This document shows, one piece after another, positions 1-7,626 of a DNA stretch of 37,283 bases. Position numbers and translations under genes: made by a program. Under the pieces are notes generated by a model. That model worked only from the letters and a program-made list of their open reading frames with translations, was not told the DNA's origin and did not search any database. Position 1 is the stretch's first letter, and every line of letters starts with the position of its first letter. The DNA is from an uncultured Methylococcaceae bacterium. Its GTDB lineage: Bacteria > Pseudomonadota > Gammaproteobacteria > Methylococcales > Methylomonadaceae. The stretch spans positions 1 to 37,283 of the forward strand of contig CAJXMF010000029.1 of assembly GCA_913056195.1 (NCBI GenBank). The letters are read 5' to 3'.

Positions 1-31
1 GCTATTGTTTGGGCTCGTGAACAAGATAAAT

Positions 32-649
32 ATGAAACAATTATTAAAACTATCCAGTGTAGGAATCTTATTGTCGTTGATGACTGGTTGCATGACTTTT
101 TCAGGCGATAAACTTTCTGACCTTGAGCCTATAAAACCAATAGTCTCGCCTAAAATCGAAACAACAGTAAGCCCAAACTATCAATATGATATTGATGTAA
201 TGCAGGTTATAACAAGCAATAAAGATGGCCGAATGGTCAACGATAGAGTAATTGACATTTTATGGAAAGATAAAGGTTATATTTCTGATTCAAAGTATGT
301 GAAACTCGGTAATTTTACTGGCAATGCTGATTATAATTTAACTTTATCAGGCCGTCATATAGTCGACTCAAGCACAGCAATGCAAATAATCAGCGGACTA
401 ACATTGACCTTGATTCCGTATACGGTCGATCAAGAATATGATCTTGTATATACACTGGAAAATACCAAAACAGGCAAAACCTATACAACAAAAGCAAACG
501 AAACAGAGTCTATGTGGGGGTGGTTGCTATTTTTCCCAGCATTTCCATTTTCAATGGTTGGAAGCATGAATACAATGGAGCATTTATCAGAGCATATCTA
601 CCAAGATTTCGTGAAACAAGGTGCTTTTTCGAACAAATTAACGCAATAA
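32..649 (+). CDS. Predicted lipoprotein in an integron cassette
   Basis: The protein is about 205 aa. The ATG at 32 gives a short basic start, a hydrophobic stretch and a lipobox (LMTGC) with Cys near residue 20, so it should be exported and lipidated. A TTG at 5 is in frame, but the longer N-terminus only displaces the signal peptide. After the Cys come a Ser/Pro-rich linker and a mixed alpha/beta body with a hydrophobic segment (ISGLTLTLIPYTV) and an aromatic-rich segment (WGWLLFFPAFPF) near the C-terminus. I recognise no enzymatic family; lipoproteins of this look occur as cassettes in Vibrio-type integrons. The attC site at 687-788 begins 38 bp after the stop, so this is the body of a gene cassette whose 5' boundary lies left of the window. 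A short hairpin (659-677) separates stop and attC. Function unknown. Confidence 0.75.
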   Translation: MKQLLKLSSVGILLSLMTGCMTFSGDKLSDLEPIKPIVSPKIETTVSPNYQYDIDVMQVITSNKDGRMVNDRVIDILWKDKGYISDSKYVKLGNFTGNADYNLTLSGRHIVDSSTAMQIISGLTLTLIPYTVDQEYDLVYTLENTKTGKTYTTKANETESMWGWLLFFPAFPFSMVGSMNTMEHLSEHIYQDFVKQGAFSNKLTQ

Positions 650-686
650 AAAATGAGAGAAAGGTACGATACCTTTCCTAAACTTT

Positions 687-788
687 GTATAACCAAAAAA
701 TCCAGCTGACCATTTAAAGCGTCATGCCTTTTGCAAAAAGCCGCAAAAGCCCTGCCACTTTAAATGGCATCTGATTTGGTCGTTATGC
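687..788 (+). other. Integron attC recombination site 1
   Basis: About 102 bp of imperfect inverted repeat. The R'' box GTATAAC (687-693) pairs imperfectly with the R' box GTTATGC (782-788). Inside, a long inner arm CCATTTAAAG (710-719) pairs with CTTTAAATGG (758-767), with unpaired bases as in attC sites, and the loop holds small AAAAGCC repeats. The recombination point would be between G782 and T783. The call rests on structure and on the box match with attC site 2; no integrase gene is in the window. Confidence 0.7.
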
Positions 789-804
789 CAAGGTGAAATA
801 CACC

Positions 805-832
805 TTGAGTATCATGGAAACCGTGCTATCAT
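805..832 (+). promoter_or_regulatory. Candidate sigma-70 promoter of higBA
   Basis: TTGAGT (805-810) and TATCAT (827-832) are separated by 16 bp. The predicted transcription start falls within a few bases of the higB ATG at 839, and no Shine-Dalgarno sequence is visible before that ATG, so higB could be read from a leaderless message. Confidence 0.45.
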
Positions 833-838
833 GTTCTA

Positions 839-1132
839 ATGATTGTATCGTTCAATGATAAGGCAACTGAAGATATATTTAATGGAGTCAATTCAAAATT
901 GGCACGGAAAGCTTGCCCACAAACGCTATGGCGGGTTGCGGCAAGGAAATTAGATCAATTAGACTCAGTTCAATTCTTGGAAGAATTGAGGGTTCCGCCG
1001 GGGAACCGGTTGGAAAGTCTTTATGGGGATAGGGCTGGTTTGTTCAGCATTCGCATCAATGAACAATATCGAGTCTGTTTTTCATGGGAAGAATTAGGCC
1101 CAGCAAACGTAGTAATAACTGATTATCACTAA
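839..1132 (+). CDS. higB: HigB-family toxin (RelE/ParE superfamily mRNA interferase)
   Basis: The protein is 97 aa, the normal size for the HigB-1 'plasmid maintenance killer' family. It keeps the family pattern: an N-terminal MIVSFNDKATEDIF start, a central ARKLDQLD helix, the PPGNRLE loop, and the C-terminal core FSIRINEQYRVCFSW followed by VVITDYH. These toxins cut mRNA at the ribosome and are held inactive by HigA. The gene is followed after 8 bp by higA, in the toxin-first order typical of hig modules. It sits inside an integron cassette. The ATG is supported by homolog length, although no ribosome binding site is visible. Confidence 0.9.
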   Translation: MIVSFNDKATEDIFNGVNSKLARKACPQTLWRVAARKLDQLDSVQFLEELRVPPGNRLESLYGDRAGLFSIRINEQYRVCFSWEELGPANVVITDYH

Positions 1133-1140
1133 AGGTAAAT

Positions 1141-1446
1141 ATGATGAGAGTCCCGACCCATAGAGAGCCAACACATCCGGGAGAAATGCTCCGGGAAGAA
1201 TTTCTTTTTCCAATGGAAATAACACAACGCGAACTTGCAGAGTCAATCCATGTTCCCTATCAGCGCATTAATGAGTTAGTCAATCAAAAACGAGGAGTTA
1301 CTCCAAGTACTGCTTTGCGGTTAGGTAAGTTTTTTGGCGTATCGCCTGATTTTTGGCTAAATCTACAAATGAGGTGGGAACTATATAAAACGCAAAATAT
1401 TGAGAAAAATGAAATTGAATCAATTCAAGATTTTAAGCATGTGTAG
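1141..1446 (+). CDS. higA: HigA-family antitoxin, HTH_3/XRE DNA-binding protein
   Basis: The protein is 101 aa. It opens with the HigA signature (R-E-P-T-H-P-G-E-M-L), then a helix-turn-helix (ITQRELAESIHVPYQRINEL) around residues 29-48, then the conserved GVTPSTALRLGKFFGVSPDFWLNLQ region split over residues 52-78. HigA neutralises HigB and represses its own operon. Two adjacent ATG codons open the frame (1141 and 1144), preceded by a short purine-rich AAAGG. The stop is 6 bp before the R'' box of attC site 2, the tight fit expected within a cassette. Confidence 0.92.
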   Translation: MMRVPTHREPTHPGEMLREEFLFPMEITQRELAESIHVPYQRINELVNQKRGVTPSTALRLGKFFGVSPDFWLNLQMRWELYKTQNIEKNEIESIQDFKHV

Positions 1447-1452
1447 AAAATG

Positions 1453-1515
1453 GCATAACGAATTAGGTTATGTCGTGATCGCGAAGCGAGCCACGACATG
1501 AACCGTTTGTTGGAC
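1453..1515 (+). other. Integron attC recombination site 2
   Basis: About 63 bp. The R'' box is GCATAAC (1453-1459) and the R' box is GTTGGAC (1509-1515). The inner arm GGTTATGTCGTG (1466-1477) pairs with CACGACATGAACC (1492-1504) with one extra base in the right arm, leaving a short central loop. The R' box fits the GTTRRRY core well except at the A in the sixth position. No matching GTCCAAC R'' box follows, so this may be the last attC of the array or the next cassette may be eroded. Confidence 0.68.
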
Positions 1516-1570
1516 GGGCCCGGGGCCAAGTGAAGGTGTGAACGATGCTATGAAAATAGCTTTTTGTGAA

Positions 1571-1605
1571 GCAGCCTGATTGGACAGTCAGGCTGCTGTT
1601 TTTTT
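1571..1605 (+). terminator. Rho-independent terminator after the cassette array
   Basis: The stem GCAGCCTGA (1571-1579) and TCAGGCTGC (1588-1596) with an 8-nt loop is followed by a T-run. A smaller hairpin just upstream (GCTAT 1547-1551, loop GAAA, ATAGC 1556-1560, then five T) may act as a first weak stop. The stretch 1447-1808 otherwise holds attC site 2, a GC-rich patch at 1516-1527, and the promoter of the next module. Confidence 0.8.
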
Positions 1606-1764
1606 GTCCGATGGTTTGCTGTTTGACGCATTGTTCTAGTTAATAACTGGAGCCAGACACAAACTAAATTGTTATCCATATTCCCTTATCATTCTATGCC
1701 ACAGGAAGAACCGGCCGCCGGTTAACTTTGCGTTATATTCCAAAAATCCTTAACCTGTTTGCGC

Positions 1765-1773
1765 TGCTATAAT
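1765..1773 (+). promoter_or_regulatory. Extended -10 promoter for the antitoxin-toxin pair
   Basis: TGCTATAAT is a perfect extended -10 element. No good -35 hexamer is seen at the usual distance. The ATG of the antitoxin is at 1809. Confidence 0.5.
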
Positions 1774-1808
1774 TGCTGTATTGGTCAAATCAATTCGTAG
1801 AAAATATC

Positions 1809-2015
1809 ATGAAAATACTAGAACTTACGGTATCAGAAAGAATTATTTTAGCTGAAAAGCTATGGGATAGTGTGATTGAAGAAGATGAATCATCAATTGA
1901 ATTAAGCTTAAAACTACAGGAAGAACTTGATCATAGACTGCAAGCATATATTAATGATCAAGAGTTTGGCTCTTCATGGTCTGAGGTAAAAGAACGAATT
2001 ATCAGTAAAGAATGA
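1809..2015 (+). CDS. Addiction-module antidote protein, short helical family (TIGR02574-like)
   Basis: The protein is 68 aa from the ATG at 1809. The pattern is MKILEL-SERIILAEKLWDSV with an acidic stretch, then LQEELDHRLQAY and a C-terminal SSWSEVKERI. This is the common small antitoxin that precedes ParE/RelE-type toxins. A start at 1773 is possible in frame, but adds residues not typical of the family and lies inside the promoter. The stop overlaps the toxin start by 4 bp (ATGA), so the two were translationally coupled. Because the toxin is truncated, this may now be an orphan antitoxin. Confidence 0.85.
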   Translation: MKILELTVSERIILAEKLWDSVIEEDESSIELSLKLQEELDHRLQAYINDQEFGSSWSEVKERIISKE

Positions 2016-2190
2016 AATATACCCTGAAGATCCGTAAAGAAGCAGAATCAGATATAGATAGCATCTTTGAATACTACGAAGAGAAACGTATTGGTTTAGG
2101 TCACGACTACTTGCTTTGTGTTGAAGAGGCATTGTCAAAAATAGAACGATATCCATTAAACTACAGGAAAATTTACAAAGATCTTATTAA
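2012..2190 (+). pseudogene. Truncated RelE/ParE-type toxin
   Basis: The first ~57 codons are a normal RelE/ParE-family N-terminus: MKYTLKIRKEAESDIDSIF, a helical hairpin, then IERYPLNYRKIYKDL. After about 2185-2195 the frame continues to a stop at 2293, but the residues are not toxin-like: they are antisense to a TonB-dependent receptor gene. The catalytic C-terminal beta strands are therefore missing and the product should be inactive. The break is a DNA junction, not a point mutation. Confidence 0.8.
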
Positions 2191-2893
2191 ACAAACGCTC
2201 GACCTGCTCTTGATCGAGATTATGAGCGGTGCTAACGCCAGGAAAGGTCAGCTGACGGTGGCCATCGCTGTGGTAAATACTGCCGGTCATTAAGATTTCC
2301 AGACCATTGGAAAATTTTTTACCCAGTCTGACTTGTCCACGGTGGCTGTCATAACTGGCCATCTCCCCGGCCAATTGCGCCCCTGTATATCGCGACGACG
2401 CCCAGTGATAACATTGATAACCGCAAAAAAGGCGCTACTGCCATACAGAGCCGATCCTGGACCACGTACGGACTTCAACACGTTTAATATTTTCCACATC
2501 AACCAAAAAATCGCGCCCCATACCGGGATAATCCTGCAGGTTTTCATTAACACGATGTCCATCAATCAATAACAACACCCGGGTGTTGTAATCGCCCGGT
2601 GGTGCAAAGCCGCGAACCCCGATGTGCTGATAGGCACGCTCATATGTATTCAAAAAACCGGGCAAGCTGTTGATAATTGCGCCCAGGGTACGCCAGCCAT
2701 AGCGTCGGATTTGTTTGGCACTGATAATATCGACGGCGGCCGGTGCATGTGTGACCGGTTGTAAATGTCGAGAGGCCGTAAATACCGAGGGTAACTCATC
2801 GAATAAAACGGCCTGCTCATCTGCAAAATCAGCGGCTTGAAGATTTAAGCCAAAACAAAGACAGGAAATGCAGAGATAACGACGGATAAGCAT
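2190..2893 (-). pseudogene. Remnant of a TonB-dependent receptor (plug domain)
   Basis: Reading from the ATG at 2893, a signal peptide (MLIRRYLCISCLCFGLNLQA) is followed by a plug domain: a LPSVFTASR region, APAAVDIISAKQIRRYGWRT, then LLLIDGHRVN, and next the VRGPGSALYGSSAFFAVINV motif, shown here as several separate anchors. Two single-base indels disrupt it: an extra C near 2465 shifts the frame, and a missing G near 2377 restores it. The gene then ends at the junction with the toxin fragment near 2190, after roughly 235 of the ~600-700 residues usual for these outer-membrane receptors, so the barrel is gone. It was probably cut by arrival or rearrangement of the integron-bearing segment. 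Confidence 0.82.
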
Positions 2894-2974
2894 ATTGAAA
2901 ACCTGAATAATCGCTTTATTCCAAGACTAGCAGAAAAATATGACCGATGGAACGTGGAATAAGGGCTTAAGTGA

Positions 2975-4546
2975 TTACTCCATCAGGCCCTCGCCCGCTT
3001 TGTCAGCCTCGACTTTTTTCAGAAACGGGGCAATCGCTAAGGAACCTGCGAATATCATGGCAATGACAAAAAACAGGTTGTTGAAGGTAATGACTTCCGC
3101 TTCGCGCAAAGCCAGGCCTACGAGTTGTTTGAGCGCGGCCAGTTGTGGCTCGGGCAAATCGTACCGAGCCATCCGCTCGGTCAATTGTTGTAACATCGCC
3201 TGGGCTTGATAATTGGTTGCGGTAATCGATTCACGAAAGATGGCGTAATTGGCTTTGGTGAAATAAATAATCTGGGTATTGGCCACTGCCAAGCCAATGG
3301 CGCCGCCCAGATTACGCATCAGATTGTATAGACCACTGGCGTTATTAACTTCTTCAGGCGGTAGCAGACCTAAAGCCAGCGTGTTTATGGGCAGAAAACA
3401 TAGCATCAACGCCGTACCCCGTACAGCTTGCGGCCAAAAAAACTCCCAATAGCCGGATTCTGCCGTCAGGCCGGTATTCATCCATGAACCGAGTGCAAAC
3501 AGACCAAATCCCAGCACCAGCATCCAGCGCAGATCCATCTTCTTTTCCAATGGCCCGGCGATAAAAGCGGATAGCAATTGAAACAAACCAACGACCATCA
3601 GGTAATAACCGATTTGCAGGCTATTTAAACCTTTAATACTGGCTAGATAAATCGGGGTTAAATAAATGATGGTGTATAAGCCGATACCTAACACAAAACT
3701 GTATAAACAACCGACGGCGAAATTGACATTACGAAAGGCGTATAAATCGATGATCGCATGTGGATTTTTGAGCTCCCAGATGAGCATGGCCATGCCACTG
3801 ACGGCTGAAATGATTGTCAATGTCACAATCAGGGGATCTTCAAACCATTGTTTGCGAAAACCCTCTTCCAGCACAAACTGCATACACCCCAGACACAGGG
3901 CAATCAGAATAATGCCAACAAAATCAATTTTTTTCAGTAAGTGCCAGTTTGGCTGATCAATATCGACATACCGCCACACCAAAATACAAACGAGAAAGCC
4001 GGGCAAGACATTGATTAAAAATAATACTTCCCAACTGTAGGCGGCGGTCAAATAACCGCCCAAAACCGGGCCGACTGTCGGTGCGATGGTGACAATCAAA
4101 CCCAATACAATGGTCATGGCACCCTGCAGGCGTTTCGGAAACAGGATAAAAATGACAGTGAAGGTCATAGGAATCATGGCACCGCCCAGAAAGCCTTGCA
4201 AAGCCCTGAACACAACCATACTGGGTAAATTCCAGGCAAAGGCACAGGCCAGACTGGCCAGCGTAAAACCACCGGCCGAAATCACATAGAGATAGCGGGT
4301 AGACAATACTTTGCCCAGCCAGCCGGATAATGGAATGATGATGACTTCGGCGATCAGATAAGACGTTTGCACCCAGGCGATTTCATCTTGTGTCGCTGAC
4401 AGGCCAGCCTGAATTTCCTGCAAGGAACTGGCGACAACCTGAATATCAAGCACCGCCATGAAGACACCAACTGCCATGCTGAAAAAACCGATCCACTGGC
4501 TGATCGTCACCGGTTTTTCTGTGTTTTCCACAATCGCTTCAGTCAT
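2975..4546 (-). CDS. emrB: EmrB/QacA-type MFS drug exporter (DHA2, 14 TM)
   Basis: The protein is 523 aa with 14 predicted hydrophobic segments, the DHA2 layout. Seen are the motif-D1-like AVLDIQVVASSL in TM1, the loop WVQTSYLIAEV, the region RALQGFLGGAMIP, and the antiporter motif C (APTVGPVLGGYL) in TM5. It should use the proton gradient to push hydrophobic drugs or uncouplers through a partner adaptor and an outer-membrane channel. The adaptor gene lies 61 bp upstream on the same strand, so emrA-emrB form an operon. A TolC-like gene is just across the divergent promoter. The substrate cannot be read from sequence. Confidence 0.92.
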   Translation of the reverse strand: MTEAIVENTEKPVTISQWIGFFSMAVGVFMAVLDIQVVASSLQEIQAGLSATQDEIAWVQTSYLIAEVIIIPLSGWLGKVLSTRYLYVISAGGFTLASLACAFAWNLPSMVVFRALQGFLGGAMIPMTFTVIFILFPKRLQGAMTIVLGLIVTIAPTVGPVLGGYLTAAYSWEVLFLINVLPGFLVCILVWRYVDIDQPNWHLLKKIDFVGIILIALCLGCMQFVLEEGFRKQWFEDPLIVTLTIISAVSGMAMLIWELKNPHAIIDLYAFRNVNFAVGCLYSFVLGIGLYTIIYLTPIYLASIKGLNSLQIGYYLMVVGLFQLLSAFIAGPLEKKMDLRWMLVLGFGLFALGSWMNTGLTAESGYWEFFWPQAVRGTALMLCFLPINTLALGLLPPEEVNNASGLYNLMRNLGGAIGLAVANTQIIYFTKANYAIFRESITATNYQAQAMLQQLTERMARYDLPEPQLAALKQLVGLALREAEVITFNNLFFVIAMIFAGSLAIAPFLKKVEADKAGEGLME

Positions 4547-4565
4547 AAATCACTTACGGGCACGG

Positions 4566-4579
4566 CACGGCGCGCCGTG
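4566..4579. repeat. 14-bp perfect palindrome between emrA and emrB
   Basis: CACGGCGCGCCGTG is self-complementary and lies in the 61-bp gap between the two cistrons, flanked by further partial arms (GGGCACGG and GTGTCTC). In RNA it would form a GC-rich hairpin before the emrB start. It could be a small REP-like repeat or a modulator of emrB expression. Confidence 0.5.
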
Positions 4580-4607
4580 TCTCTACGGAGGTGGTAAAAC
4601 ATATCAA

Positions 4608-5618
4608 TCAATGTACTTTGACACTGACGACAACGGAAAAACCGGGTTTGAGCAAGCGGGTGTCCTGACCGCTATCAAACACAATTTTTACCGGCACGCG
4701 GCGAACTATTTTGGTGAAGTTTCCGGTTGCATTTTCGGGGGGCAGAATACTGAATTCCGAGCCGGTTGCCGGTGAAAAACTATCGACCTCACCGTGAAAG
4801 CTTTTATCAGGGTAAGCATCGACGTGAATCTCGACCGGTTGGCCGGGACGCATAAATTCCAATTGGGTCTCTTTAAAATTAGCCTCCAGCCAGATGTTAT
4901 TGTCTTCCACCAAATACGCCAGTGCCAACCCCGGTGTCACCAGCTGCCCAACCTCTACGCCACGGCGTCCGATAATGCCGTCAAACGGTGCCCGAATCCG
5001 AGTGTGTTCCAAATCCAGTTTGGCCAGCTGCCACTGAGCCTGTGCGCTTTTCAGATTGGCCTTTGTCGCTTCGATGTCGCTATCCAATGTCAGTAACTGG
5101 CCTTTTTCTGCCAGTAACTGTGCCTCATGGCTGCTCAGTTCAGCGGCAGCCTGCTTGACCTGGGTTTGTATGTTGTCGAGTGATTGCGTACTGGCCGAAC
5201 CTTGTCGTATCAAGTTATTAAAACGCTTTAAATCTTTACGCAACAATGCCAGCTTGATTTTTGTCGCCTCTACGTTTGCGTTGGCGCTGTTGATACGCGC
5301 GTGTTGCACCTGTTTCATGGCCTTCAGCCGATTGATTTGAGCCTTTTGGGCGAGCATGTTGGCTTCGGCTTGTGCCAGTCGGGCCTGATAGTCGCGATTA
5401 TCGATCACAACCAGTACATCGTCTTGTTTGACCCGCTGATTATCATCGATCAAGCGTTGGCTGACATAGCCCTGCACCTTGGCGCTGATCAAAACTTTAT
5501 TGGCTTTCAAATAGGCATCATCGGTCGATTCATACTGCTGGCGCTGTAAAAACCAGTAGGCGATCGCGATCAACATAAGAATAATCATGAGGCTGATAAC
5601 AGCCGTGCGTCCACGCAT
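4608..5618 (-). CDS. emrA: EmrA-like membrane fusion protein (HlyD family)
   Basis: The protein is 336 aa from the ATG at 5618; a TTG at 5624 is in frame but unnecessary, and AAGG lies about 11 bp before the ATG. It has one N-terminal TM helix (residues 8-25), the family mark TDDAYLKAN, a split lipoyl domain (VSAKVQGYV-type strand and RIRAPFDGIIGRRGVEVGQ) and a long coiled coil between them (about residues 75-190). It links the inner-membrane pump EmrB to a TolC-type channel. First gene of emrAB, divergent from a TetR gene with an inverted repeat between them. Confidence 0.9.
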   Translation of the reverse strand: MRGRTAVISLMIILMLIAIAYWFLQRQQYESTDDAYLKANKVLISAKVQGYVSQRLIDDNQRVKQDDVLVVIDNRDYQARLAQAEANMLAQKAQINRLKAMKQVQHARINSANANVEATKIKLALLRKDLKRFNNLIRQGSASTQSLDNIQTQVKQAAAELSSHEAQLLAEKGQLLTLDSDIEATKANLKSAQAQWQLAKLDLEHTRIRAPFDGIIGRRGVEVGQLVTPGLALAYLVEDNNIWLEANFKETQLEFMRPGQPVEIHVDAYPDKSFHGEVDSFSPATGSEFSILPPENATGNFTKIVRRVPVKIVFDSGQDTRLLKPGFSVVVSVKVH

Positions 5619-5632
5619 ATTCAAAACCTTGC

Positions 5633-5653
5633 TAAACTAAACGGTACAGTTTA
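5633..5653. promoter_or_regulatory. Candidate TetR operator in the divergent promoter region
   Basis: The half-sites TAAACT (5633-5638) and AGTTTA (5648-5653) flank 9 bp that contain GGTAC. The repeat lies in the 84 bp between emrA and tetR, just before a plus-strand TATAAT (5655-5660). Bound repressor could block both directions. The assignment to this TetR protein is an inference from position and symmetry. Confidence 0.5.
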
Positions 5654-5702
5654 TTATAATGCAAGATTCAGATTTAGCAATAAAACATTATTTCAGGCGA
5701 GT

Positions 5703-6317
5703 ATGACGGCTTTAAAAAATCAAAAACAACAGGCTATTTTGCAGGCCGCAACACAAATGTTTCTGGCCCATGGTTATCGTGCCGTCAGCATGACTAAAAT
5801 TGCTCAGGCGGCACCGGTTTCGAAAGCGACCTTATACAATCACTTCGACAGTAAAGAAGCCTTGTTAAGCGGCGTCATTCACTCATTATGTGATGATTTA
5901 TTGAAGACGATGATGGCGCCTTTGCAGGATAATGAATCCTTGGAACATAACTTTAGTCAGATTGCCGCGTCATTTGTCGATTTGATTTATTCAGAAAATG
6001 CCATCGCTATTTATCGTCTGATTATTGCCGAAAGCCATGATTTTCCAGAATTGAGTCAATTGTTTTACCAGAGCGGCCCACAGGTTGCACTCACGCAATT
6101 TGAACGTTATTGCCAACAGCTGATACAGCGCGGTTTGTTGTCTTCGCAGCTTGACCCTAAAACCTACGCTGATGTGTTTTTCAGTCTGCTAAAGGGTGAA
6201 GCACACTTACAATGTTTGTTAGGAATTCGAGAACTTCCCTCAAAAGAAGAAAAACAGCAGATTGTCAAACAGGCTATTACGTTTTATTTACAAGGAATCA
6301 ATAATGTTAAGGCATAA
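5703..6317 (+). CDS. TetR-family transcriptional regulator of the export locus
   Basis: The protein is 204 aa. The N-terminal TetR helix-turn-helix is clear (AILQAATQMFLAHGYRAVSM, then TKIAQAAPVSKATLYNHF with the DSKEALL tail, residues 11-57). The C-terminal half is helical and resembles the AefR-like class (TetR_C_7) that binds hydrophobic ligands. It begins the plus-strand run tetR-tolC-hlyD-abc-permeases and is divergent from emrAB, so it is well placed to repress both arms and itself. E. coli has a comparable arrangement, with CecR (YbiH) upstream of ybhGFSR. The gene overlaps the next one by 14 bp. Confidence 0.9.
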   Translation: MTALKNQKQQAILQAATQMFLAHGYRAVSMTKIAQAAPVSKATLYNHFDSKEALLSGVIHSLCDDLLKTMMAPLQDNESLEHNFSQIAASFVDLIYSENAIAIYRLIIAESHDFPELSQLFYQSGPQVALTQFERYCQQLIQRGLLSSQLDPKTYADVFFSLLKGEAHLQCLLGIRELPSKEEKQQIVKQAITFYLQGINNVKA

Positions 6318-7602
6318 TCTTCATAGAGTGAACCTCCCTCTTTTATTAAACAGTCTGATAATTTTGCTCTATGCCGGCAGTATTCAGGCAGAAACCCTAC
6401 AGCAGGCCTGGCAACAGGCGATTGAACATAACTATCGACTAAAATCGGCCGAAGCTCAAACGCTGTCTTCCCAGCAGCAGCTTGATTCCGCACAGGGCCA
6501 GCGTCTGCCACAACTCACGATCGGCGGTTCCTATACTCAACTCAGTGAAACACCCTCAGCCAAGACCCAGATTGCAGGACGCACGGCAACCTTCAATATG
6601 AGTGAACCTAGCAGTGGCAACGCCAAAGCACTGGTCACGATGCCGGTTTTTACCAGTGGCCGAATCAGCCATACGATTGAATCTGCCAAGGCGAATCTTG
6701 CCGCCACCAGGCAGCAGCAGGCGGTATCGTTGCAGGCTATCAAACAGCGTGTGGCGCAGGCCTATATTGATGTGTTGCGGGCAGAAAGTGGTGTCAAGGT
6801 AGCGCAAAGTCATGCCGATTCACTCAAGTCCCATGCTCAGGATGTCAATAACCTCTATGCTCAAGGCATGGTCGCTCGCAACGATAAACTGGCCGCGAGC
6901 GTAGAACTGGCCGATGCCGAGCAACAGGTTGTACAGGCCAAAAATACGCTGGATATCATGCGGGCTCAATACAATCAACTGCTGGTGCGTGATTTGACGG
7001 CCCAGGTTACTGTGTCCACCGACTTTCCGGAAGCCCCTGTCGGTACCTTGGAAGAACTGACACAACAGGCGTTGAAAGTGAGACCGGAAATCTCGCTGTT
7101 GACCCAGCAAATGACCTCATTTGAGCAGCGGGCCAAGAGTGTCAAGGCGACCCTGCTGCCCCAAATTGCCATCAACGGTGGCTATAAATATCAGGAAAAC
7201 CGCTACCAGGCCTTTGAAGGCATGTGGCAGGTCGGCGTCGGTATGGATTGGAAATTATTTGATGGCAGCACCCGTCATCAAGGCGATGCGTTAGCGACAC
7301 AAGCCTTAGCCTTAAAGCAACAGCTTAACGACGTCACGACCCGGATTGCTTTGCAGGTCAGACAGGCCTGGTTGAATGTACAAGAGACTCAAAAACGCTT
7401 AAAAGTGACCCAACAGGCTATCAAACAGGCCAAAGAAAATCTGAAAGTCACCACCAACCGTTATCAACAAGGGCTTTCGACCAATACCGATGTATTAAAA
7501 GCAGAAGAGCTGCGCACGACAACGCATAATAACTATAATACGGCGTATTTTGATCACCAGCAGGCCAGGATCAATCTACGCTGGGCGGTTGGAATACTGT
7601 AA
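6304..7602 (+). CDS. TolC-family outer-membrane efflux protein
   Basis: The protein is 432 aa. I chose the ATG at 6304 because AAGGA precedes it and it gives a clean signal peptide ending near SIQAETL; a longer in-frame start at 6262 would lie within tetR. Two OEP repeats are visible, each with the usual long helices rich in Gln and Ala. Markers are TLQQAWQQAI at the mature start, AYIDVLRAE in repeat one, and NRYQQGLSTNTDVLKAEELR in repeat two. It should form the trimeric channel-tunnel for the ABC exporter downstream and probably for EmrAB. It has no N-terminal lipobox. Confidence 0.92.
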   Translation: MLRHNLHRVNLPLLLNSLIILLYAGSIQAETLQQAWQQAIEHNYRLKSAEAQTLSSQQQLDSAQGQRLPQLTIGGSYTQLSETPSAKTQIAGRTATFNMSEPSSGNAKALVTMPVFTSGRISHTIESAKANLAATRQQQAVSLQAIKQRVAQAYIDVLRAESGVKVAQSHADSLKSHAQDVNNLYAQGMVARNDKLAASVELADAEQQVVQAKNTLDIMRAQYNQLLVRDLTAQVTVSTDFPEAPVGTLEELTQQALKVRPEISLLTQQMTSFEQRAKSVKATLLPQIAINGGYKYQENRYQAFEGMWQVGVGMDWKLFDGSTRHQGDALATQALALKQQLNDVTTRIALQVRQAWLNVQETQKRLKVTQQAIKQAKENLKVTTNRYQQGLSTNTDVLKAEELRTTTHNNYNTAYFDHQQARINLRWAVGIL

Positions 7603-7626
7603 CCTGGCATTTTTACACGAGCAGAC

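Larger units (their letters stand above)
783..1509 (+). mobile_element. Integron gene cassette carrying higBA
   Basis: The unit runs from the cut point of attC site 1 to that of attC site 2. The first bases, read with the preceding G as GTTATGCC (782-789), are the exact reverse complement of GGCATAAC (1452-1459), the R'' end of the cassette's own attC. This reciprocity is expected for a cassette that once closed into a circle, and is hard to explain otherwise. It contains higB, higA, a small hairpin just inside the 5' end (CAAGGTG 789-795 with CACCTTG 801-807) and a promoter. Toxin-antitoxin cassettes with their own promoter are common in sedentary chromosomal integrons, where they may stabilise the array. 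Confidence 0.7.

Noticed and set aside
2333-2572. Plus-strand frames across the TonB receptor remnant
   Set aside because: The minus strand carries clear TonB plug motifs; the plus frames are shadows.
4566-4579. A factor-independent terminator between emrA and emrB
   Set aside because: The palindrome is strong, but no T-run follows on the minus strand, so it is listed as a repeat only.
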